Source: Phycisphaerales bacterium UBA3190
Lineage (GTDB): Bacteria > Planctomycetota > Phycisphaerae > Phycisphaerales > UBA1924
Assembly (NCBI GenBank): GCA_002364005.1
Contig: DEXG01000023.1
Span: 180,325 to 230,613, forward strand
Length of the DNA stretch: 50,289 nt
Direction of reading: 5' to 3'
The translations under genes were made by a program, and so were the position numbers. Below, one piece after another: positions 1 through 8,443 of this stretch (the first letter of the stretch is position 1; each line of letters starts with the position of its first letter). Below the pieces are notes generated by a model. That model was not told the DNA's origin and searched no databases. It worked only from the letters and a program-made list of their open reading frames with translations.

Positions 1-1740
1 GAGCCCGCCGTTGCTGCCGCCGGCAATGCCGAGCTGGTCTGGATTCGTGTACCCATTGGCGACGAGCCACTCACCAGCTGCGATGAAGTCGTCGAACACA
101 TTCTGCTTCTGGTCGAGCATGCCCGCTTCGTGCCACGCGTTGCCGTATTCACCGCCACCACGCAAGTTTGCAATAGCGAACACGCCCCCGTTCTCGTACC
201 AGGGGAACAGGGTCGAGGAAAATCTCGGGGTCTGCGAGACATTGAACCCGCCGTAGCCATAGAGGATCGTCGGGTTCTTGCCGTTGAGTTCGAGCCCCTT
301 CTTGTGCACGATGAACATCGAGACAGGCGTGCCGTCTTTCGAGTCGTACCAGACCTGCTTGACCTCGATCATAGATGGGTCGACCGGGATATCGGGGCGT
401 GCCCACAGCTCCCGCTCGCCCGTGGCCAGATCGACATGGTAAATGCTGCGTGGCATGTTGTAGCTTGAGAAACTCAGGAACGCTTCGGTGCGATCGTCCG
501 AGACCGTCAGCGACCCGCTGCCGATGCCCGGCATGGCCAGGTCCCCCAACGATTTCCCATTCATGTCGTAGAGCGCGATGCGGGTCTTGGCGGCATCGAG
601 CATGTCGACGGCGATGATGCCGCGGGCAAACGAGGTGCCCTTGATAACCAGCTTGCTGTCTTCGGGGACCACGGTCTGCCAGTGCTCAAACGACGGGTTG
701 TTGAGATCGATCATCGAGACCGTCCCGTTGGGTGCCTCGAACGAGTGCTGCATGTAGAAGCGGTTGCCGTCGTAGTGCATGCCGCCGATGCGGCCCTGTT
801 TGCCCATCACCATCGGCTTGATGTTCAGTTCGCCCGTCCTGAACCACCGATCGAGATCCGCGACCCACATATCAAGGCCCGAGGTGCCGGTCCAGTATCC
901 CACGACCATCCAGCGGGCATCTTCTGAAGGAACCCCGAATGGCCCCCATGTCGTCCGCAGGGCCTCGATCTCTTCGTCGCTCTTGCCCGAGTTGCCGTAG
1001 AAAAACTCGATGTCCTTCTGACGGAACAAGACCTTGTCTTGACGATGGTGCGTGCCGAGCTTGTGCAGCTTCATGACGCTGGAGTAGGCGTCATCAGTAT
1101 CCTCCAGGTTCTGGTAAAAGAACCCCGAGTTATCAGGCAGCCACCCAGAGAGGCGGACCTTGCCCGGGATGACATCCGCCAGCCACGCGCCGTTCTCAAC
1201 ATTCATCACGTAGAGCGTCGAGTTCTCATCGCCCGAGGCGTACATGCCGAACGCCATGAGCGAACCGTCCTTGTTCGGCGCGGTCCATGAAACAGTCGTC
1301 AGGCCGGACGGGTCGATCTGCTGCGGGTCGAGCAGCACCCGCTCATCGCCCTCGAGACCATCACGCACATAGCGTACGGCTTGGGGCTGTGTCCCCTCGC
1401 GCTTGGAGTAAAAGTAGCGGTTGCCATAGACCGACGGTGCGCCGATGCTGGGCACCTCCATGAGTTCACGGAGACGCTCTTCCAACGCCTTGCGGCCGGG
1501 CAGGTTATCGAGCACATCGCGGGTGTACCCGTTCTGAGCGTCGGTCCAGCTGGCGACCTCATCGGTGAGCTGGCCCATGTTCTGCGGGTCGCTGTTGTCG
1601 CCCTCAAGCCAGCGGTAGTTGTCCGTCACCTGCTCGCTGTGGATCGTCTCGGTAACTGGGCGGGATTCGGTGGTCGGCTGTGCGGCAAGGCATGTGGAAC
1701 AAGCTGCTGCCAAAAGCACGGCTGGAATCAGCGATTTCAT
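1..1740 (-). CDS. Secreted prolyl oligopeptidase (S9A), C-terminus cut by window edge
   Basis: Serine peptidase of the prolyl oligopeptidase family, which cuts short peptides after proline. An uninterrupted frame runs from an ATG at 1740 to base 1 and gives the first 580 residues. The N-terminus is a signal peptide (MKSLIPAVLLAAACSTCLA), so the enzyme is probably periplasmic. The opening VTDNYRWLEG is typical of the N-terminal part of the S9A catalytic domain. A beta-propeller follows, and the alpha/beta hydrolase begins at ILYGYGGF. The sequence stops just after GGSNGG, with the nucleophile at about Ser576, so the catalytic Asp and His lie outside the window. It lies 153 nt downstream of the ABC ATPase on the same strand and could be read with it. 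The truncation is an edge effect, not a sign of decay. Family assignment is firm; substrate and cellular role are unknown. Confidence 0.93.
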   Translation of the reverse strand, partial: MKSLIPAVLLAAACSTCLAAQPTTESRPVTETIHSEQVTDNYRWLEGDNSDPQNMGQLTDEVASWTDAQNGYTRDVLDNLPGRKALEERLRELMEVPSIGAPSVYGNRYFYSKREGTQPQAVRYVRDGLEGDERVLLDPQQIDPSGLTTVSWTAPNKDGSLMAFGMYASGDENSTLYVMNVENGAWLADVIPGKVRLSGWLPDNSGFFYQNLEDTDDAYSSVMKLHKLGTHHRQDKVLFRQKDIEFFYGNSGKSDEEIEALRTTWGPFGVPSEDARWMVVGYWTGTSGLDMWVADLDRWFRTGELNIKPMVMGKQGRIGGMHYDGNRFYMQHSFEAPNGTVSMIDLNNPSFEHWQTVVPEDSKLVIKGTSFARGIIAVDMLDAAKTRIALYDMNGKSLGDLAMPGIGSGSLTVSDDRTEAFLSFSSYNMPRSIYHVDLATGERELWARPDIPVDPSMIEVKQVWYDSKDGTPVSMFIVHKKGLELNGKNPTILYGYGGFNVSQTPRFSSTLFPWYENGGVFAIANLRGGGEYGNAWHEAGMLDQKQNVFDDFIAAGEWLVANGYTNPDQLGIAGGSNGGL

Positions 1741-1866
1741 GCATAGTCTCCATATCGAATCTGCTCAGCGCAATATCAGCGCTGGAAAGATGGTACCAGA
1801 ACCACACGCCGAAGGATGCGTTTGCGGCTCTGAATCCGCGTTCCAACGCGCGTAAGCCTGATGAAC

Positions 1867-1887
1867 TCTACGAATGGATATCGTAGA
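1867..1887 (-). terminator. Hairpin after ABC ATPase gene (weak terminator candidate)
   Basis: A perfect 7-bp inverted repeat (TCTACGA, 7-nt loop, TCGTAGA) lies 6 nt past the stop of the ABC ATPase gene. No T-run follows on the minus strand, so it may stabilise the 3' end or attenuate readthrough rather than terminate. Confidence 0.3.
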
Positions 1888-1893
1888 ACTGCC

Positions 1894-2862
1894 CTATTGC
1901 ACCAGCCCCTTGGTCAGTCGCATGAACGCCGTCTCCAAGTTCACCGGCTCTTCCTGGAAGTGCGTGACCCGGAACCCGTTGTTGATCAGGACATTTGGGA
2001 TATCGGTGTAGTTGCCACCGAGGCGGTCATCGTAGTGGGCGTGGATAAGCTGGGTGGACCCGCCGCCCAGGGCGGTGCCGTCGCCCTGGACGATCCCAAC
2101 CTTCTCAACTCCGGGCATGGTCTCAAGGACCTTGGATGCCGCTTCGATCCGCTCGGCGACCCCGATGTGGACCACATGCCCCACCTTGGCCCTCCGCAGG
2201 ATCTCGTCGACTGAGCCGTTGAAGAGCAGCTCGCCCTTTTCGATGATGCCAACCGTGTTGCACAGCTCCGCCAGCTCGTGGAGGATGTGGCTGGAGATCA
2301 GGATGGTCTTGCCCATCCGCTTGAGTTCCTTGAGCAGCTCCCGGATCTCGATGCGGGCACGCGGGTCGAGGCCCGATGCGGGCTCGTCCATGAGCAGCAC
2401 CTTGGGATCGTGCAGCAGCACGCGGGCGATGCTCAGGCGTTGTTGCATGCCTCGGCTGAGCGAGTTGACCTCAGCGGTTTGCTTGTAGGTCAGGTCGGTG
2501 AGTTCGAGCACATCGTTGACGACCTTCTTGCGCTGCGAGCCGTTGATGTTGTACGCGGCTGCGAAGAACTCGAGGTACTCGTGGACCACCATGTCCTGGT
2601 ACGCACCCATGAAGTCGGGCACATACCCGATGAGCGGCCTGATCTGGCGGTTCTGGTACCCGATGGTGAGGCCCGCGACCTGGGCCTGACCGGACGAGGG
2701 CTTGAGCAGGGTGGCCAGCACCTTAATCGTGGTGGTCTTACCCGCGCCGTTGGGCCCGATGAACCCAAAGCAATCGCCCTCATTGATCGTGAGGTTGAGG
2801 GCATTGAGGGCAATCAGGTCGCCGTAACGCTTAGTCAGGTTGATGGTCTCGATCATCGGCAT
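1894..2862 (-). CDS. ABC transporter ATP-binding protein (ABC-2 / gliding type)
   Basis: Nucleotide-binding subunit of an ABC-2 type transporter, 322 residues. Visible motifs are Walker A GPNGAGKTTT, signature LSRGMQQRL, Walker B VLLMDEPASGLDP and the switch histidine in ILISSH. About 90 residues follow the ATPase core, as in GldA/NatA-like proteins. The frame stays open upstream to 3114, but that part overlaps the preceding gene. The ATG at 2862 (MPMIETI) begins where family members begin, with a second ATG at 2856. It lies 29 nt after the stop of the 838-residue envelope protein and is probably cotranscribed with it. No ABC-2 permease gene is adjacent, so the membrane partner is either that protein or encoded elsewhere. 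The ATPase call is certain; the transported substrate is unknown. Confidence 0.92.
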   Translation of the reverse strand: MPMIETINLTKRYGDLIALNALNLTINEGDCFGFIGPNGAGKTTTIKVLATLLKPSSGQAQVAGLTIGYQNRQIRPLIGYVPDFMGAYQDMVVHEYLEFFAAAYNINGSQRKKVVNDVLELTDLTYKQTAEVNSLSRGMQQRLSIARVLLHDPKVLLMDEPASGLDPRARIEIRELLKELKRMGKTILISSHILHELAELCNTVGIIEKGELLFNGSVDEILRRAKVGHVVHIGVAERIEAASKVLETMPGVEKVGIVQGDGTALGGGSTQLIHAHYDDRLGGNYTDIPNVLINNGFRVTHFQEEPVNLETAFMRLTKGLVQ

Positions 2863-2891
2863 CGTGCGTTCGCTTTCGTCAGGGGTACCGA

Positions 2892-5408
2892 TCAGTTCGA
2901 ATCTATGTTGATATTCTCTTCGCCGCTTCGATCGAAGACGGGATACGCGGGCGGCGCCGGGTCGAGTGGGTAGACCCAGGTGACCACGGTGGTGCCGGTC
3001 GCGGGTACGCGTCTGCCATTGACCCAGACCGGCGTCGGCATCGCGTCCTCGCTGGCCTCGTCCTTCTCGATCTGGACTACGCCGGTGATAATAACCGTGG
3101 GCTGGGTGAACCACCGTCCCAGGTCCCAGCCGTGCATTACGCGGCGGGTGGCGAGCCGATCGCCGACGGGGTCGCTGGTGGCAGCGCCGAATCGCGGGGG
3201 CTCGAACTGGGTGATGAATCGCCCGGCAACCAGCCGATCGGTGAGCGAGCCGCGGTTGGTCGTCAACCCGCTGTTGTCCACGCCGTATCGCACAGCGGTT
3301 TCGAAGTAGTTCTGTTGCAGCTGGCGACGCCCCGAAGAATCCAGGCTGGTGATGTCACGCAGCTCGATCGCGTTGCCGGGCTCCCATCCGTTCGTACCGA
3401 AGTCCGGGGCGTACACCGTGGCCTGGGCGATCATGCGTCGCCCGAACTCCTGCCCAACCCGGTTGATGGGTGCTTCTCGCGAGATCACGAATACCCGCAC
3501 ATCTTTCATTGGTGCCGGGAGATTGTGTGCGACCTTCCCGCTGACGACAAGCCCCTCGACTGACAGGCGTGCCTGACCGATGTCGCCCAGCTCCCCCACC
3601 ACATAGGGCATACCCCAGCCCGAGTCGCCGGCCCAGTCGCTCATGAACGACTTGACCGTTGCCCGCGTCGGGACGCTGAGGGCCGCGGGCGAGCGTGATT
3701 GAACGCGATAGCCCGAGTTGTCTGGGAAACCGCCGCCCAGGACCGACCCGGTATCGGGCGATCCCCATGGGATCAGCAGATCGGTGGAATCCTGAACACC
3801 AAACCCGGTCCCTTGCTCAGGGTCGATGGTCGAAACGGTTGCCTGCCCATAGCTGGGCAGCATGGCGCTGAAGAATGAACGGGTACGCTGGATGTCCTGG
3901 CCCGCCACCTGTTCGATGAAAGTGAGATGCGAGATATTGGCTCGCTTGGGTCGCATCGCGGTCGCGCCCAGCCAGGCGATGGTCGTGAACCCGGCAATAC
4001 AGGCCACGAACCCGATCCAGGCATGCTGGGTCAGCTTCCTCTGCTTGAGGATCGCGTACCCGAGCGGTCCTGCGATCACCCAGTAGAGCACGAAGACGAC
4101 GACACCGAAGAAGACGCCCTGCACCGCGGTGCCGGTCTTGCTGATGGCTCGGCTGATCCCCTCGTCAAAGCTGAGGGGCGAGCGGCGTTGCACATCGCTG
4201 GTTTCCTGTTTGCTCATCTGGTCGAGACGCTTGACATCGCCACGCAGCCCCAGGACACGGTGCCAGAATGCTTCAGCATCCGGTGCACCCACACGCCGAA
4301 GCTGCCCGTGATTCAGCGGCAACCCCACCACCGTCACCATCCCTGAGCCGAGCAGGCGGCGGACGACAACGGTTTCGCCGTCTTGGCTCTTGAGGATCGG
4401 CATGGCTTCATGCTGCGCCGCGTCCTCGGCTGGCGTAAACGAATACACCACCGCGTTGGAGGGCAGCGGTGTTTCTGCATCTTCGGTAATAAGTGTGCGG
4501 TACCGCTCCAGATCGACACCCTCGAGGCGCTTGGGGGTCTCAACAGCGGGCAGCAACGGACGCAACGGATGCGAACCGAGGTACCACGGGTCGCCCGAAC
4601 TCTGCAGCACCACGACCAGATGCCCACCCCGCTGGACCCATTCTCGCAAGGCCCTGGCCTTCTCGGGTGTCAGTCGGCCGGGGTCATGGGAAGCGGTTGT
4701 CGCGGTGGACCAGACGATGGTGTCGAGCGATCGCAGCCCTTGCCAGCGATCAGGAAGATTGTCGATGGTCAAGCCCGACGAGGTGCGTTGCAGTTCGTGA
4801 GCAAAGAGCATCCAAGGGTTGGCACTGATGGTGTAACCGTATTGCTCAAGCCCGAGCTGGTAGGTCCCAAGCACGCCAAGCAGCCCCACATTCGCGGGTT
4901 GGATCTGCGGGTTGTATACCTGATAGGAGCCAAGCATTCGACCGGCCCGAAACCCGATCTCGGCGGGATTGTCACTGCCGCCCTGATCGATCGCCTCAAA
5001 GGCCTTCAGGGTGTACTCAGAACCGGCACTCCTGAACGGGAGCCAGCAGTAGAGCCAGAAGCTCTGGACCACGCCCGGGTTGGCGGTGACAACTCGATCG
5101 TACTGGGTCAGGTCGCCGTCTTCATCTGGGATTTCGAGGCGCAGCACTATGTCCCGGCTGCTTGAGCCAAGATCCTGCATCTGGACCTGGACGCCAGCCC
5201 ACTCCCCCTCGCGGGCCAGCCCCCCGATCCCGAAGTTCGCCACATTGAGCTGTACCTCATCGCCCTGCCCCTGCTCGTCCTGGGCAAAAACACGCTGCGG
5301 GCACACCAGAAGCAGCATCAGCCCAAGCATGCGGGCATAGGCAGACCAATGAATCGTTCTTTTTCGGAGCAAAACCAGACTTCCCACGATGGCACACGCC
5401 TCCTGCAT
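2892..5408 (-). CDS. Large envelope protein, GATase1-like region and two central TM helices
   Basis: 838-residue protein of unknown function. Reading from the ATG at 5408, which has a GAGGGG ribosome site, a signal sequence ends near CPQRVFAQ. About 380 extracytoplasmic residues follow, including LREWVQRGGHLVVVL, a pattern seen in the GATase1-like domains of planctomycete ABC-associated proteins. Two TM segments lie near residues 430-450 (GVFFGVVVFVLYWVIAGPLG) and 457-480, then a second extracytoplasmic part of about 350 residues. ATG 5441 or TTG 5447 are alternative starts. It is the first gene of an apparent operon with the ABC ATPase. The layout resembles the auxiliary subunits of GldG-type ABC systems, but no catalytic residues could be assigned. 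Coding status is strong; function is an inference from context. Confidence 0.8.
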   Translation of the reverse strand: MQEACAIVGSLVLLRKRTIHWSAYARMLGLMLLLVCPQRVFAQDEQGQGDEVQLNVANFGIGGLAREGEWAGVQVQMQDLGSSSRDIVLRLEIPDEDGDLTQYDRVVTANPGVVQSFWLYCWLPFRSAGSEYTLKAFEAIDQGGSDNPAEIGFRAGRMLGSYQVYNPQIQPANVGLLGVLGTYQLGLEQYGYTISANPWMLFAHELQRTSSGLTIDNLPDRWQGLRSLDTIVWSTATTASHDPGRLTPEKARALREWVQRGGHLVVVLQSSGDPWYLGSHPLRPLLPAVETPKRLEGVDLERYRTLITEDAETPLPSNAVVYSFTPAEDAAQHEAMPILKSQDGETVVVRRLLGSGMVTVVGLPLNHGQLRRVGAPDAEAFWHRVLGLRGDVKRLDQMSKQETSDVQRRSPLSFDEGISRAISKTGTAVQGVFFGVVVFVLYWVIAGPLGYAILKQRKLTQHAWIGFVACIAGFTTIAWLGATAMRPKRANISHLTFIEQVAGQDIQRTRSFFSAMLPSYGQATVSTIDPEQGTGFGVQDSTDLLIPWGSPDTGSVLGGGFPDNSGYRVQSRSPAALSVPTRATVKSFMSDWAGDSGWGMPYVVGELGDIGQARLSVEGLVVSGKVAHNLPAPMKDVRVFVISREAPINRVGQEFGRRMIAQATVYAPDFGTNGWEPGNAIELRDITSLDSSGRRQLQQNYFETAVRYGVDNSGLTTNRGSLTDRLVAGRFITQFEPPRFGAATSDPVGDRLATRRVMHGWDLGRWFTQPTVIITGVVQIEKDEASEDAMPTPVWVNGRRVPATGTTVVTWVYPLDPAPPAYPVFDRSGEENINIDSN

Positions 5409-5460
5409 GGAGCCCCTCTTCACTCGTGTGGGGCGAGTCATACCCAATATTCTACGATCA

Positions 5461-5479
5461 ATGCACCAAACCGGTGCAT
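5461..5479. promoter_or_regulatory. Inverted repeat in divergent intergenic region (operator candidate)
   Basis: A perfect 7-bp inverted repeat, ATGCACC-AAACC-GGTGCAT, sits between the envelope/ABC operon (minus strand) and a small membrane-protein gene (plus strand). Its position between two divergent starts suits a repressor or activator site, though it could also be a hairpin in a leader. Confidence 0.35.
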
Positions 5480-5519
5480 CTCCTCAAAGAAACTTATCGG
5501 GATCGACGATCATCCGAGT

Positions 5520-5834
5520 ATGGTTCCCCTCAGCAACACCATGATCCTGATGTGCCTGATCGGCAGTTCAATCACTGTGCTCGCGATGCTGCGTGTCTTC
5601 GCCAATGTCATCGAGCATGAGACCGACCTGCATGATTTGCGCAATCGGGTCAAGGCCCTGCAATACCAGAAGCAGCTCTATCTGGCTCGCATCCAGGGGC
5701 ACATCGCTGAAGAAGAGGGGGAGATCGAGATTCTCGATGACGACCCGATCGAAGCCGTCGAACAGGCCAGCCAGGCGGCGCTGGAGGTTGGCGAAGCGAT
5801 CGACGCCCAATCCCAGGCCACCCAGGCCGCCTGA
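5520..5834 (+). CDS. Small membrane-anchored coiled-coil protein
   Basis: 104-residue hypothetical protein with no recognised family. A hydrophobic segment at about residues 9-27 (MILMCLIGSSITVLAMLRVF) is followed by a charged, heptad-like helix and an acidic, alanine-rich C-terminus. This suggests one inner-membrane helix with a cytoplasmic or periplasmic coiled coil. ATG 5520 is chosen because the frame upstream of it lacks bacterial-protein character; ATG 5541 (MILMC) is a possible alternative. No strong Shine-Dalgarno site is visible. It is divergent from the ABC operon and ends 19 nt before the convergent M20 peptidase stop. It resembles a divisome- or secretion-type bitopic protein only in general layout. 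Confidence 0.6.
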   Translation: MVPLSNTMILMCLIGSSITVLAMLRVFANVIEHETDLHDLRNRVKALQYQKQLYLARIQGHIAEEEGEIEILDDDPIEAVEQASQAALEVGEAIDAQSQATQAA

Positions 5835-5853
5835 AGCTCAGCTTGATGAACGC

Positions 5854-7290
5854 CTACTCGAACTGCGCGATATTGTGCAGCTGCTCCACCATGGCGACAT
5901 GGGACCGTGCACCCAAGCGGTAACAATCGAGTTCGAACTTCTCATTGGGTGAGTGCACCCGATCATCCTCGAGCCCGAAGCCCATGAAGATCGTCTCCAG
6001 CCCGAGCGTCTCCTTCAGCAGCCCGGCGACCGGGATCGAACCACCCGACTTGATCATCGCGGGCTTCACACCCGTCCCAACCTCGATGGCCTGTGCGGCT
6101 GCTCGTAGTGGTGCTGACTCGGTCGCACAGGTGGCCGCTGCCCCACCGCCGTGGTCCTCAAGCTCCCACCTGCAACCCGCGGGGGTGCGTTCTTCGAGCC
6201 AGGCGAAGAATCGCTTCGCGATCTCACTCGGGTCCTGATCATCGACCAAGCGGAACGAGACCTTCGCGCTGGCCTTTGAGGGGATGACGGTCTTAGCGCC
6301 GGGGCCGGTGTAGCCGCCGATGATGCCGTTGATATCACATGTAGGCCTGGCCCATTCTCGCTCGGTGAAGCTGAAGCCCGCTTCGCCGACTCCGGCTTCT
6401 GGTGGCAGGCCGATCCCCTTCAGCGCCGCGGCGTCATCGACATTGAGCGAGCGCCACATCGCACGCTCGTCTTCTGTGAGTTCTTTGACGCCCTCATAGA
6501 ACCCAGGGATCGTGATGCGTCGATCATCATCCCAGAGCTGCGAGAGCACCTTCGTGAGTTCATTGATGGGGTTGGGCACCTTGCCACCCCAGAGACCCGA
6601 GTGCAGGTCCTGATCCGGACCGATCAGGGTGACCTCGGTGTATGCGAGCCCGCGCACGCCGTAGGTGATCGCTGGCTTACCCCGCCCGAGCATACCCGTA
6701 TCGGAAATGACGCAGACATCAGTTTTGCCAAGGCGCTCGGCGTTGTCACGCACAAAGTTCTCGAGGTTGACCGAGCCGGACTCTTCTTCGCCTTCGAGCA
6801 TGACCGTGAAACGAACGCCGCCGCCGGGCTTGCCCGTCGTCTCGTGCAGCGCACGCATCGCCTCGAGGAACATCATGACCTGGCCCTTGTCATCGCACGC
6901 GCCACGAGCGACGATGCGCTCGCCCACCTGGCCCTCAGCGGGCTTGCGGATCGGCGTGAACGGCTCGGACTCCCAGAGTTCGTAGGGGTCGGCGGGCTGG
7001 ACATCGTAATGGCCGTAGAACAGAATATGCGGCCCGCTGTAATCCTCATCACCGGGGCTCGTCGCCATGACGATCGGGTGCCCGGGATTCTCAGATGTGC
7101 CGGTCTCGCACAGTTCGATCTCGAATCCCGACGCACGCAGGTGATCGCCGGCCCACTGGGCCGCCGCTCGGGTCTGCTCGTCGTATTCCGGGTTGTTCCC
7201 GACCGAAGGGATCGAGAGCCACTGGATCATGCGATCGATGGATTCGTTCTCGTGTGCTTGGAGCCATTCGATGGCCTGCTTGGTACTCAT
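5854..7290 (-). CDS. M20 family dipeptidase
   Basis: Zinc-dependent dipeptidase/carboxypeptidase-like hydrolase of 478 residues, the usual length for the CNDP-like branch of family M20. Metal and catalytic motifs are present in order: GHYDVQP (His ligand and catalytic Asp), GACDDKGQ (bridging Asp), LEGEEESGS (catalytic Glu and ligand Glu), VISDTG (ligand Asp) and the C-terminal RVHSPNE (ligand His). A dimerisation lid domain lies between. There is no signal peptide, so it is probably cytoplasmic and recycles peptides. The ATG at 7290 has GGGAGAG upstream. The gene is alone on its strand, with its own start downstream of a terminator that serves the preceding gene. Confidence 0.93.
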   Translation of the reverse strand: MSTKQAIEWLQAHENESIDRMIQWLSIPSVGNNPEYDEQTRAAAQWAGDHLRASGFEIELCETGTSENPGHPIVMATSPGDEDYSGPHILFYGHYDVQPADPYELWESEPFTPIRKPAEGQVGERIVARGACDDKGQVMMFLEAMRALHETTGKPGGGVRFTVMLEGEEESGSVNLENFVRDNAERLGKTDVCVISDTGMLGRGKPAITYGVRGLAYTEVTLIGPDQDLHSGLWGGKVPNPINELTKVLSQLWDDDRRITIPGFYEGVKELTEDERAMWRSLNVDDAAALKGIGLPPEAGVGEAGFSFTEREWARPTCDINGIIGGYTGPGAKTVIPSKASAKVSFRLVDDQDPSEIAKRFFAWLEERTPAGCRWELEDHGGGAAATCATESAPLRAAAQAIEVGTGVKPAMIKSGGSIPVAGLLKETLGLETIFMGFGLEDDRVHSPNEKFELDCYRLGARSHVAMVEQLHNIAQFE

Positions 7291-7344
7291 GGTGATCTCT
7301 CCCGGCCTTGCCGTGTCGTATGTTGGGTCATAGACGATAGCGCA

Positions 7345-7377
7345 GAAAAAACCCGCCGCCAGAGTTAGGCGACGGGT
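7345..7377 (-). terminator. Rho-independent terminator of the PEP-CTERM gene
   Basis: On the minus strand a 10-bp stem (ACCCGTCGCC with GGCGGCGGGT, one G-U pair, 7-nt loop) is followed at once by six or more T. It lies about 40 nt past the stop of the PEP-CTERM gene, so it ends that transcript before the M20 peptidase gene. Confidence 0.85.
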
Positions 7378-7415
7378 CGTGGAGTCTGTGATGTGGCGAA
7401 AAGTGCCTGTTGTGA

Positions 7416-8162
7416 TTAGCGGCGACGGCGAGTCGCGGCCAGACCGCCAAGGCCCAGAAGGGCGAGCGAGCCGGGGGTTGGCACGCCGGTCTTGAACAGG
7501 ATGTTGTCAAGGAACATTGCCTCGGATGCCGAGTTGGACTCGAGCTCAATCATGAGGGTGACATTGACGTAGCCGGTCAGGTTGACGAACCCGGTGGTCC
7601 ATGCGTCTTCGATACCGAGGTCATCGATATCGCTGCCCATGGTGTTGACGATGTCGAGTTCGGTGCCGTCGGCATCAACCCAGATGCGGATGCGGTCATC
7701 GGATTCCCAGCCGGTTTCCTGGACAAAGTAGTCGAGGCAGAGTGACCACTCGAACTCGACGCGAGGGCCGGGTGTGCCGAGGGGGGAGGTGACAGTGTCG
7801 AAGGTGGTCCGCATGGTGCCGTCGGCATCCGACATCTGGAAGCCCTGCACACCGTCGGTGAATGAACCAACGACGCCGGTGAAGTCTGTGGCACCGACGA
7901 AGTCGCCGTCGGTCAGGCCGACATCGTTGCGGCTGTTGTAGTAGTACGAATCGAAGCCGATTTCGACGCCGTCGGCGAGGAAGTCAACAACGGACTGGCC
8001 GGCGTTGTTCACCAGGTCATGGTCCATGCTGGCATCACCGAGATCGACATAGCGATCACCGACGAATGCGTTTTCGAAGCTGGTAAAAGCGATGACCTGA
8101 CCACCAGCGGAAGCTGATGCGGCAAGGCCCGCGATTGTCATCAGTGCAACGGTGTATTTCAC
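7416..8162 (-). CDS. PEP-CTERM sorting-domain secreted protein
   Basis: 248-residue secreted protein. A signal peptide (MKYTVALMTIAGLAASASA) opens it and a PEP-CTERM-type anchor closes it: VPTPGSLALLGLGGLAA followed by RRRR. In this family the tail is recognised by an exosortase, which cuts near the PEP-like motif and releases or transfers the protein to the envelope. The middle part has beta-rich text (e.g. EFEWSLCLDYF) resembling a lectin/carbohydrate-binding fold, but I cannot name a domain. The start is a GTG at 8162 with GGAGAG seven bases upstream. No exosortase gene lies in the window. The gene stands alone between two terminators. Confidence 0.88.
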   Translation of the reverse strand: MKYTVALMTIAGLAASASAGGQVIAFTSFENAFVGDRYVDLGDASMDHDLVNNAGQSVVDFLADGVEIGFDSYYYNSRNDVGLTDGDFVGATDFTGVVGSFTDGVQGFQMSDADGTMRTTFDTVTSPLGTPGPRVEFEWSLCLDYFVQETGWESDDRIRIWVDADGTELDIVNTMGSDIDDLGIEDAWTTGFVNLTGYVNVTLMIELESNSASEAMFLDNILFKTGVPTPGSLALLGLGGLAATRRRR

Positions 8163-8383
8163 GAGATCTCTCCACTCTCAATGTTTGTACTCAGTCGTTA
8201 ATTTTGCCGAACCAAGAGCGTTCTCACGCCCAGAGCCCGTCCACTCTCAGAGATCGATTATACACGAGCACCCGAATCCGCCGGGAGAAATCAGCCAAAA
8301 ACCACCGATTTCAGGAAATAATTTACCGCCCCATAACACTGCCGACCTGTGAAATTAGGCAATATGGGATATTTGGGTCGCAA

Positions 8384-8410
8384 ATAAAAAAACACCCCGC
8401 GAAGGGGTGT
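8384..8410 (-). terminator. Rho-independent terminator of the prepilin operon
   Basis: On the minus strand ACACCCC-TTCGC-GGGGTGT forms a 7-bp stem with a 5-nt loop, followed by a run of seven T. It lies about 35 nt past the stop of the prepilin-like gene and ends the two-gene operon. Confidence 0.85.
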
Positions 8411-8443
8411 GTTGTACGGGAACCGATTTCCATTCGGGAGTAC

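Noticed and set aside
1..1740. The prolyl oligopeptidase as a broken gene
   Set aside because: The frame is open right to the window edge and stops in the middle of a perfect motif, so it is only cut by the edge.
2863..3114. N-terminal extension of the ABC ATPase frame
   Set aside because: It overlaps the 3' end of the upstream envelope-protein gene and has no family similarity; ATG 2862 gives the normal N-terminus.
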